From contig NZ_CP126742.1 of the NCBI RefSeq assembly GCF_030246945.1, positions 2,728,001 to 2,792,000 of the forward strand: a stretch of 64,000 nucleotides of DNA, read 5' to 3'. Position numbers and translations under genes: made by a program. This stretch comes from Microbacterium sp. zg-Y1090 (GTDB lineage Bacteria; Actinomycetota; Actinomycetes; Actinomycetales; Microbacteriaceae). The stretch's first letter is position 1, and every line of letters begins with the position of its first letter. A model generated the notes under the pieces. That model had not been told where the DNA came from. It searched no databases and saw only the letters and a program-made list of their open reading frames with translations. Positions 57,277-64,000 of the stretch are shown here, piece after piece.

Positions 57277-57413
57277 CGTCGATCCTTCGACGCGGAGGCG
57301 CATCCCTGCGCTGACCCGTCGATCCCGTCGCCTCCGGCCCGATTCCTCGCCCGCCGTGACCGCGCCCTTCGTGTCAGCGCACCCCTGCATCCACAGGGCC
57401 GACACACGAAGGA
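57277..57413 (+). promoter_or_regulatory. Translational attenuator of the ABC-F gene
   Basis: The ABC-F Shine-Dalgarno AAGGA (57409-57413) lies in a stem: CCTTCGT (57366-57372) pairs with ACGAAGG (57406-57412), extended by GTC/GAC across a bulge. A second anti-SD, TCCTTCG (57283-57289), sits just after the leader stop inside its own small hairpin (CGTCGA/TCGACG). A further stem, CGGAGGCG (57293-57300) with CGCCTCCG (57329-57336), lies between. These alternatives allow leader-dependent switching. Confidence 0.65.
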
Positions 57414-57418
57414 CGCTC

Positions 57419-59113
57419 ATGCCCATTCCCACTCCCCCCACCCCGTCGGTCGTCCTGGACCGCGTCTCGTTCGCCTGGCCGGACGGCACACCCGCGCTCA
57501 CCGAGGTGTCCGGTGCGTTCGGCGCCGGACGCACCGGACTCGTCGGCCGCAACGGCGCGGGCAAGTCCACACTGCTGCGGCTGATCGCCGGCGACGTCGC
57601 CCCCACGGGCGGTCAGCTCGCCGTGACCGGCGACGTCGCCCGCCTGCCCCAGACGCTCACGCTGTCCGTCGACCACCCCGTGGCCGATCTTCTGGGCATG
57701 GGTCCCACACTGCGGGCGCTGCGGGCCATCGAATCCGGCGATGCCGACCCCGCTCACTTCGACGCCGTCCGCGACGACTGGGACGTCGAGTCCCGCGCGG
57801 TCGCCGCCCTGGCCGACGCCGGGCTGCCACCGGACGCGCTGGACAGGCGGGTCGGCGAGATCTCCGGCGGCGAGGCGGTGCTGACGGCGGTGGCCGGCCT
57901 CCGCCGTCAGCGCGCTGCAGTCACCCTGCTGGACGAGCCGACGAACAACCTCGACCGGGAGGCGCGGGCACGGCTGACGGCGATGGTGCGCGACTGGCCC
58001 GGTGCGCTGATCGTGGTGAGCCACGACGTGGCCCTGCTGGAGACGATGGACGACACCGCCGAGCTCTACGCCCACACCCTGTCGACCTTCGGAGGCCCCC
58101 ACTCGGTGTGGCGCGAGGCGATCGAGCGCGAGCAGACCTCCGCGCGGCAGGCCGAGCGGGCCGCCGCGCAGAGCGTCCGCCGGGAGAAGCGCGACCGCAT
58201 CGCCGCCGAAGCGACCCTCGCCTCGCGTGCCGCGATGGGACGCAAGGCGCAGCGCGAGAAGCGCGTGCCCGGCATCGTCTCCGGCAACCGCCACTCGGCC
58301 GCGCAGGTCTCGGCGGGGCGTCTGCGCGGGATGGTCGCCGAGCGGGAGTCCGACGCGCGTGCGGCATGGGACGCCGCAGAGCGACGGGTGCGCGACGACG
58401 AGCCGGTGCGCATCGACCTCCCCGACCCCGGCGTGCCTGCCGCCCGCCGGATCGCCACCCTCGGCGACGGCGAGCGCGCCTGGGTGCTGCAGGGGCCCGA
58501 GCGCACCGCGCTGGTGGGGCCGAACGGCGCCGGCAAGACGACCCTGCTGGAGCAACTGGTGGCGGAAGACGCGCCCGGTCGTGGCGCGGGCGGCGTGCAC
58601 GACGTCGCCGATCCGGGCCGGGACGCGGCCGGACCGCCCGCATCTGGCCGCACTGCGCCGTTCTGGCGACGTTGTGCACGCGCCGAGGCGCACACCGACC
58701 GCATCGGCTACCTGCCGCAGCGCATCGACGGGCTCGACGAGGCCGCGTCGGTGATCGACAACGTGCGGGCCGCGGCGCCGGACGCTGTTCCCGCCGACCT
58801 GCGCAACCGGCTGGCCAGGTTCCTCATCCGCGGAGCGACCGTTGACCGCCCGGTGGCGAGCCTGTCAGGCGGCGAGCGCTTTCGGGTCGCCCTGGCCAGA
58901 CTGCTGCTGACCGAGCCGCCACCGCAGCTGCTGATCCTGGACGAGCCGACGAACAACCTCGACCTCGACACCGTCGATGCGCTCGTGGTGGCGCTGGGCG
59001 CCTACCGCGGCGCCGTGCTCGTGGTCAGCCACGACGACGCGTTCCTCGCCAGGCTCCGCCCCGACCTGGTGCTGCACCTCGCCGCCGACGGCACGATGTC
59101 CGAGCGCGGGTGA
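57419..59113 (+). CDS. ABC-F family ATPase (ribosome-protection type candidate)
   Basis: A 564-aa soluble protein with two ABC domains and no membrane segment. The first has [23 protein letters not shown] and [10 protein letters not shown]; the second has [24 protein letters not shown] and [10 protein letters not shown]. The linker (~240-340) is charged and helical as in ABC-F proteins that act on the ribosome. ATG 57419 has AAGGA upstream. An attenuator-type leader suggests induction by a ribosome-targeting antibiotic. Residues ~393-421, in a loop after the second Walker A, are encoded by an 85-bp palindromic element. It may confer macrolide/lincosamide-type protection; this is not proven. 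Confidence 0.9.
   Translation: MPIPTPPTPSVVLDRVSFAWPDGTPALTEVSGAFGAGRTGLVGRNGAGKSTLLRLIAGDVAPTGGQLAVTGDVARLPQTLTLSVDHPVADLLGMGPTLRALRAIESGDADPAHFDAVRDDWDVESRAVAALADAGLPPDALDRRVGEISGGEAVLTAVAGLRRQRAAVTLLDEPTNNLDREARARLTAMVRDWPGALIVVSHDVALLETMDDTAELYAHTLSTFGGPHSVWREAIEREQTSARQAERAAAQSVRREKRDRIAAEATLASRAAMGRKAQREKRVPGIVSGNRHSAAQVSAGRLRGMVAERESDARAAWDAAERRVRDDEPVRIDLPDPGVPAARRIATLGDGERAWVLQGPERTALVGPNGAGKTTLLEQLVAEDAPGRGAGGVHDVADPGRDAAGPPASGRTAPFWRRCARAEAHTDRIGYLPQRIDGLDEAASVIDNVRAAAPDAVPADLRNRLARFLIRGATVDRPVASLSGGERFRVALARLLLTEPPPQLLILDEPTNNLDLDTVDALVVALGAYRGAVLVVSHDDAFLARLRPDLVLHLAADGTMSERG
58595..58679. repeat. GTGCAC-ended palindromic element, copy 3, inside the ABC-F gene
   Basis: It starts GTGCACGACGTCGCCGATCC and ends GGCGACGTTGTGCAC; the ends match the two copies at 42.8-43.1 kb while the centre has diverged. 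It is translated in frame ([15 protein letters not shown]...FWRRCA) between the second Walker A and Q-loop regions, where ABC-F proteins have a variable surface loop. Confidence 0.8.
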
Positions 59114-59115
59114 GA

Positions 59116-59529
59116 TCAGCCGAAGGGAACGGCCGAGACGACGGCGACCTCGAGGGTCGAGCCGTTCGGCGCGGCGAAGCTCACCGTCTCCCCCACAGAG
59201 CGGCCGGTGATGGCCGCTCCGAGCGGCGACGACGGGGAGTACACGTCGAGGTCGACCTGGCCGCCCTGCTTCACCAGCTCGCGGCTGCCGAGGAGGAACG
59301 TCTCCTCCGAGCCGTCGCGCGTGAACCGCACCGTCACCGTCATGCCGGGCTCGACGAGTCCGTCATCGGGCTTGGCGCCGACCTCGGCGCGGCGGATCAG
59401 GTCACGCAGTTCGATCTCGCGCAGCCGGTCGGCGTCGGCGTCGGCGCGGCGGCCCAGCTCTTCGAGCTCGGCTTCCAGCGACGCCAGCGTCGCCGCCGTC
59501 ATCCACACGGTGTCCTTCTGATCTGACAT
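59116..59529 (-). CDS. GreA/GreB-family transcription factor, short form
   Basis: A 137-aa protein. The C-terminal globular domain is clearly GreA-like (GMTVTVRFTRDGSEETFLLGSRE; PLGAAITGRSVGETVSFAAPNGSTLEVAV). The N-terminal coiled coil is shortened and lacks the GDLSENAEY tip whose acidic residues stimulate RNA cleavage in canonical GreA (about 160 aa). It probably binds the RNA polymerase secondary channel. Cleavage activity is doubtful, so an inhibitor or Gfh-like role is possible. It converges with the ABC-F gene, the stops lying 2 bp apart. AGGGG precedes the ATG. Confidence 0.85.
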   Translation of the reverse strand: MSDQKDTVWMTAATLASLEAELEELGRRADADADRLREIELRDLIRRAEVGAKPDDGLVEPGMTVTVRFTRDGSEETFLLGSRELVKQGGQVDLDVYSPSSPLGAAITGRSVGETVSFAAPNGSTLEVAVVSAVPFG

Positions 59530-59767
59530 GACTGCCCCTTCCCGCCCGTGGCAAAGATCTTCCAGCCTATCGCCCTGCGGCGCGGAAGGCCAACGCGCGG
59601 CGGGGGCGGCGGTCCTGCGGCGTCGCGAACCCACATCCTCCCTACCGGCCCACACGTCCCGCGCGGGTGCTGCGCGTGGGCTCGTGCACACCATGAGGGC
59701 TCGCGGTTCGGGGCGGACGCACCGCGTGGCCTGCCCGGGTGTCGGCGACTGGGGGGAGGATAAGAGG

Positions 59768-62700
59768 GTGGACGACGTGCTCGCGCGGTTCGGTCCTGCC
59801 ACGCAGGACTGGTTCCACAGCGCCTTCCCCCGACCGACCGACGCGCAGGTCGGCGCCTGGGATGCCATCTCCCACGGCAAGCACGCCCTGGTGGTCGCCC
59901 CGACGGGTTCGGGCAAGACGCTCTCGGCATTCCTCTGGGCCATCGACCGCATCTTCCACGAGAAGCCGGCGCCGGCGGACGCCGCGCCCGACGCCGCCCC
60001 CGCGAAGAAGCCGGCGCGCCGTCGCCGCGAGCCGTCGCCCGGCACCAGCGTGCTGTACGTCTCGCCTCTGAAGGCCCTCGGCGTCGATGTCGAGCGCAAC
60101 CTGCGCTCCCCTCTCGTGGGCATCGGCCAGTCGGCCCGACGGCTGGGCATCACCGTCCCCGAGGTGACGGTCGGCGTGCGCTCCGGCGACACCCCGAGCG
60201 CCGACCGCCGCAAACTGGTGGCGGACCCGCCGGACATCCTCATCACGACCCCCGAATCGCTGTACCTCATGCTCACCAGCCAGGCCGGCCTGACGCTGCG
60301 CAATGTGCACACGGTCATCGTCGACGAGGTGCACGCCGTCGCCGCCACCAAGCGCGGCGCCCACCTCGCCGTGAGCCTCGAGCGGCTCGAGGCCCTCCGC
60401 CGTGAGCACGCCGACGCCCCCGAGACCCTCGCCCCCGCCCAGCGCATCGGCCTGTCGGCCACGGTGCGGCCGATCGACGAGGTCGCCCGCTTCCTGGGCG
60501 GCGGCGCCCCGGTGGAGATCGTCGCGCCGCGGGCGACGAAGGCGTTCGACCTGCGCGTCGTGGTGCCCGTCGACGACATGCTGAACCCACCGCCCCCTCC
60601 CGGATCGGCCGAGGCGGATCCCGCTGCCCCCGGTGGCGACGCCGCAGCCGGTGACGGCGACGGCGACTGGTTCACCCCCTCATCCCGGCCGCGCCCGGCC
60701 GGGGAATCGACCGAGGCGACCGGATCGGTCTGGCCCCACGTCGAAGAGGCGATCGTCGATCGCATCCTGGCCCACCGCTCGACGATCGTCTTCGCGAACT
60801 CCCGGCGCCTCGCCGAGCGCCTCACCGGCCGACTCAACGAGATCTACGCCGAGCGACTCGGGCTGGAGCCGCCCGCACCGACCGTGCCCGCGCAGCTGAT
60901 GGCGCAGGCGGGCTCCACCGCCGGGGTGGAGCCCGTGCTCGCGAAGGCCCACCACGGCTCGGTCTCCAAGGAGCAGCGGGCGCTCGTCGAGGACGAGCTG
61001 AAATCGGGGGTGCTGCGCTGCGTCGTGGCGACCAGCTCGCTTGAACTCGGCATCGACATGGGGGCCGTGGACCTGGTGATCCAGGTCGAGGCGCCGCCGT
61101 CGGCGGCATCCGGTCTGCAACGCGTGGGACGCGCCGGCCACCAGGTGGGCGAGGTGAGCCGGGCGGCCCTCTTCCCCAAGCACCGCAGCGACGTGCTGCA
61201 CACGGCCGTGGTGACCGAGCGGATGCTGGCGGGGCAGATCGAGGCGATCGCCGTGCCGCAGAACCCGCTCGACATCCTCGCGCAGCAGACGGTCGCCGCG
61301 TGCGCCACCGGACCGATCGACGTGGAGGGATGGTTCGAGACGCTGCGGCGCAGCGCCCCGTTCCGCACCCTCCCGCGGTCCGCCTACGAAGCGACGCTCG
61401 ACCTGCTGGCGGGCCGGTTCCCCTCCGACGAGTTCGCCGAGCTGCGGCCCCGCATCGTGTGGGACCGCGATCAGGGCACCCTGACCGGCCGGCCCGGCGC
61501 CCAGCGCATCGCGGTGACCAGCGGCGGCACCATCCCCGACCGCGGCCTGTTCGGCGTCTTCGTCGCCGGCGAGGCGCGCAACGCCCGTGTCGGCGAGCTC
61601 GACGAGGAGATGGTCTACGAGTCGCGCGTCAACGACGTGTTCACGCTCGGCACGACCAGCTGGCGCATCGTGGAGATCACCCATGACCGGGTCAACGTGG
61701 TCCCGGCGTTCGGCCAGCCGGGCAAGCTCCCCTTCTGGCACGGCGACGGATTGGGGCGTCCCGCGGAGCTGGGCGAGGCTCTCGGCCGGTTCGCGCGCGA
61801 GGTCTCCACCGCCCCGCATGAGAAGGCCGTCGCACGGCTCACCGATTCGGGGCTCGATGACAACGCCATCGTCAACCTGCTCGGCTACCTCGCCGAGCAG
61901 CGCGAGGCGACGGGGAGCCTTCCCACCGACCGCACGCTCACCGTGGAACGCGGCCGCGATGAGGTCGGCGACTGGCGCATCATCCTGCATTCCCCCTACG
62001 GCATGCACGTCCATGCGCCGTGGGCGCTGGCGGTCAACGCCCGCATCCGCGAGCGGCTGGGGGTCGAGGGTGCCGCCGTGGCGAGCGACGACGGCATCAT
62101 CGCCCGCGTCCCGGACGCCGCTGCCGAGCCGCCGGGCGCCGACCTGTTCGTCTTCGACCCCGAGGAGCTGGAGCAGATCGTCACCGACGAGGTGGGCGGA
62201 TCGGCTCTCTTCGCGTCCCGGTTCCGCGAGTGCGCCGCCCGGGCGCTGCTGCTGCCGCGGCTGAACCCCAACAAGCGCGCGCCGCTCTGGCAGCAGCGCC
62301 AGCGCTCGGCGCAGCTGCTGGAGGTCGCCCGGCGGCATCCGACCTTCCCGATCATCCTCGAGACGCTCCGCGAGGTGCTGCAGGACGTCTACGACCTCCC
62401 CGCCCTGCTGCGCATCGCGCGGTCGATCGGCGACCGCCGCATCCGCCTCGTCGAGACCGATCCCGCCCAGCCCTCGCCCTATGCGCGGGACCTGCTGTTC
62501 GGCTACGTGGGCGCCTTCATGTACGAGGGCGACTCGCCCCTCGCCGAACGACGCGCCGCCGCGCTCTCGGTCGACCCGGCGCTGCTGGCGGAGCTGCTGG
62601 GCAAGGTCGAGATGCGCGAGCTGCTCGATCCCGAGGTCATCGCGCAGTTCGAACGGGAGGTGCAGCGGCTCGACCCGGAGCGCCACGTGCGGGGCGTCGA

Positions 62701-64000
62701 GGGCGTCGCCGACCTGCTGCGCCTGCTCGGGCCCCTGGACGCCGGCGAGGTCGCCGCCCGGCTCGACACCGAGACCGACCCCGATGCGGCCGGAGGCACC
62801 GACGCCGACGAAGGGCGCCTGGCCGCCGCCACCGCCCACCTCGACACCCTGGTGACGGCACGACGCGCCATCCGCGTGACCGTCGGCGGGGTGGAGCGCG
62901 TCGCGGCGATCGAGGATGCCGCGCGCCTGCGCGACGCCCTCGGCACCGCCCTGCCGGTGGGGCTTCCCACCGCGTTCCTCGAACCGATCGCCGACCCGCT
63001 GGCCGACCTCGTCGCCCGGCATGCGCGCACGCACGGCCCGTTCCGCGCGTCGGCCGTGGCCGCGCGCCTGGGCCTCGGCCCCGCGGTGGCGCGTCAGGCG
63101 CTGCAGCGGCTGGAATCCCAGGGGCGGGTGTCGGCCGGGTTCTTCCTCCCCGAGACGATGTCGACCGGCGCCGCCGACGAGGGCGAGTGGTGCGACAGCG
63201 AGGTGCTGCGGCGCCTGCGCATGCGCTCGCTCGCGGCGATCCGGGGCAGCGTCGAGCCGGTCTCCCCCGAGGCGTACGCCCGCTTTCTGCCGGTGTGGCA
63301 GCACGTCACCCGGCCGCTGGAGGGCATCGACGGGGTCGTGGCCGTGATCGAGCAGCTGGCCGGGGTGCCGATCCCCGCCAGCGCGTGGGAATCGCTCGTG
63401 CTGCCGTCGCGCGTGCGCGACTACGCGCCGGGCATGCTCGACGAACTCACCGCCACCGGCGAGGTGCTGTGGTCGGGGCACGGCTCGCTCCCCGGCCGCG
63501 ACGGGTGGATCGCCCTGCATGTGGCCGACGCCGCGCCCCTGACCCTCGCCGCTCCCGACGACGACCTCGCCGAAGCCCGGGAGTCCGGCGCGGACGGCCT
63601 CGAAGCCCGCATCGTCGCCGCCCTCGCCGGCGGGGGCGCGTACTTCGCGGCGCAGCTGCGCCAGCTGGCGGATGCCGAGAACGAGCAGTCCGTCATCGAG
63701 GCGCTGTGGAACCTCACCTGGCAGGGCCGCATCACCAACGACACGTTCGCCCCGGTGCGCACGCTCCTCGCCGGCGGCTCGCAGGCCCACCGCACCGCGC
63801 GACGCACCCCCCGGGCGCGGCTGTACCGGGGAACGGCGCTGCCGCGTCCGACCGGCGCCGCCCCGCCCCGCCCTCCCGCGCTCGGCGGCCGGTGGTCGCT
63901 GCTGCCCTCGCCCGAATCCGACGCCTCCGCCCGGGCGACGGCGACGGCGAGCCTGCTGCTGGACCGCTACGGCGTCGTCACCCGCGGCAGCGTGCAGTCC
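59768..64000 (+). CDS. lhr: Lhr-family ATP-dependent helicase (partial, 3' end outside)
   Basis: 1411 codons are visible and open to the window edge; Lhr proteins are about 1500 aa, so little is missing. It has Walker A APTGSGKT (44-51), Walker B/motif II DEVH (186-189), a Pro/Ala-rich insert (~65-90), and motif VI QRVGRAGH. The Lhr-specific winged-helix and C-terminal domain follow. It is a 3'-5' DNA/DNA-RNA translocase involved in DNA repair. The start is GTG, chosen because GGGAGG lies 8-10 nt upstream and the protein begins like other Lhr proteins (LARFGPATQDWFHSAF). It is divergent from the greA-like gene. Confidence 0.93.
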   Translation, partial: MDDVLARFGPATQDWFHSAFPRPTDAQVGAWDAISHGKHALVVAPTGSGKTLSAFLWAIDRIFHEKPAPADAAPDAAPAKKPARRRREPSPGTSVLYVSPLKALGVDVERNLRSPLVGIGQSARRLGITVPEVTVGVRSGDTPSADRRKLVADPPDILITTPESLYLMLTSQAGLTLRNVHTVIVDEVHAVAATKRGAHLAVSLERLEALRREHADAPETLAPAQRIGLSATVRPIDEVARFLGGGAPVEIVAPRATKAFDLRVVVPVDDMLNPPPPPGSAEADPAAPGGDAAAGDGDGDWFTPSSRPRPAGESTEATGSVWPHVEEAIVDRILAHRSTIVFANSRRLAERLTGRLNEIYAERLGLEPPAPTVPAQLMAQAGSTAGVEPVLAKAHHGSVSKEQRALVEDELKSGVLRCVVATSSLELGIDMGAVDLVIQVEAPPSAASGLQRVGRAGHQVGEVSRAALFPKHRSDVLHTAVVTERMLAGQIEAIAVPQNPLDILAQQTVAACATGPIDVEGWFETLRRSAPFRTLPRSAYEATLDLLAGRFPSDEFAELRPRIVWDRDQGTLTGRPGAQRIAVTSGGTIPDRGLFGVFVAGEARNARVGELDEEMVYESRVNDVFTLGTTSWRIVEITHDRVNVVPAFGQPGKLPFWHGDGLGRPAELGEALGRFAREVSTAPHEKAVARLTDSGLDDNAIVNLLGYLAEQREATGSLPTDRTLTVERGRDEVGDWRIILHSPYGMHVHAPWALAVNARIRERLGVEGAAVASDDGIIARVPDAAAEPPGADLFVFDPEELEQIVTDEVGGSALFASRFRECAARALLLPRLNPNKRAPLWQQRQRSAQLLEVARRHPTFPIILETLREVLQDVYDLPALLRIARSIGDRRIRLVETDPAQPSPYARDLLFGYVGAFMYEGDSPLAERRAAALSVDPALLAELLGKVEMRELLDPEVIAQFEREVQRLDPERHVRGVEGVADLLRLLGPLDAGEVAARLDTETDPDAAGGTDADEGRLAAATAHLDTLVTARRAIRVTVGGVERVAAIEDAARLRDALGTALPVGLPTAFLEPIADPLADLVARHARTHGPFRASAVAARLGLGPAVARQALQRLESQGRVSAGFFLPETMSTGAADEGEWCDSEVLRRLRMRSLAAIRGSVEPVSPEAYARFLPVWQHVTRPLEGIDGVVAVIEQLAGVPIPASAWESLVLPSRVRDYAPGMLDELTATGEVLWSGHGSLPGRDGWIALHVADAAPLTLAAPDDDLAEARESGADGLEARIVAALAGGGAYFAAQLRQLADAENEQSVIEALWNLTWQGRITNDTFAPVRTLLAGGSQAHRTARRTPRARLYRGTALPRPTGAAPPRPPALGGRWSLLPSPESDASARATATASLLLDRYGVVTRGSVQS

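Overview
The window is high-GC DNA of a Gram-positive actinobacterium, most likely Microbacterium or a close relative in Microbacteriaceae. The evidence is the protein repertoire (a DUF6421 protein, a NUDIX-like DUF4916 protein, an N-terminally short GreA homologue, a fused PxpB-PxpC), strong G/C bias at third codon positions, many GTG starts, and start codons that sit about 7-10 nt after a TANNNT box (leaderless mRNAs). No rRNA, tRNA, phage, insertion sequence or CRISPR-Cas locus is visible.

Layout. 1-76 is the start of an Rv0909-type small antitoxin-like gene. 192-4597 is the str operon read leftward (rpsL, rpsG, fusA, tuf) with a good promoter at 4801-4829 and a terminator after tuf. 4841-10260 holds a membrane FHA protein, three poorly characterised genes and two four-cysteine secreted/anchored proteins. 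10397-17844 is rpoB-rpoC, with a TTG-initiated rpoB and a near-consensus promoter. 18180-20536 encodes 5-oxoprolinase (pxpA plus a pxpBC fusion). 20714-26407 encodes an oligopeptide ABC transporter whose double ATPase converges on its permease genes. 26585-39539 is mixed: a spermidine-synthase-like protein, TPR protein, SprT-like protein, ComB, a GH3 beta-glucosidase with a CelR-type operator, an ABC exporter with a two-component system, MmsA and a lipid/diacylglycerol kinase. 39664-44717 holds DUF6421, an MFS transporter, threonine aldolase and a GNAT protein.

44800-55336 is a catabolic island in two leftward transcription units. The upstream unit encodes a DhaKL-type kinase, an RpiB-type isomerase, a TIM-type isomerase and a GntR regulator; together these could convert L-erythrulose to D-erythrose-4-phosphate. 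The downstream unit encodes a TIM-barrel isomerase-like protein, a 3-hydroxyacyl-CoA-dehydrogenase-type oxidoreductase, an SDR, a 33-residue membrane microprotein, an anion-type MFS transporter, a beta-hydroxyacid dehydrogenase and a four-carbon-acid-sugar kinase. Both units start with the same ~31-bp promoter/operator motif, so they probably form one regulon for a branched or C4/C5 sugar acid. The expected aldolase is absent.

55420-64000 holds the NUDIX-like protein, an esterase, a small membrane protein, an ABC-F ATPase behind a leader peptide and SD-sequestering hairpin, a GreA-like factor and most of the Lhr helicase.

A cross-cutting theme is small palindromic repeats: two arrays of a GGTCGTTGAGCGAGCG-type repeat (22.5 and 51.4 kb), a ~85-bp element with GTGCACAACGTCGC ends (two copies at 42.8-43.1 kb and one in frame inside the ABC-F gene), a 65-bp palindrome in frame inside pxpBC, and a 94-bp inverted-repeat unit at the pxpBC 3' end.
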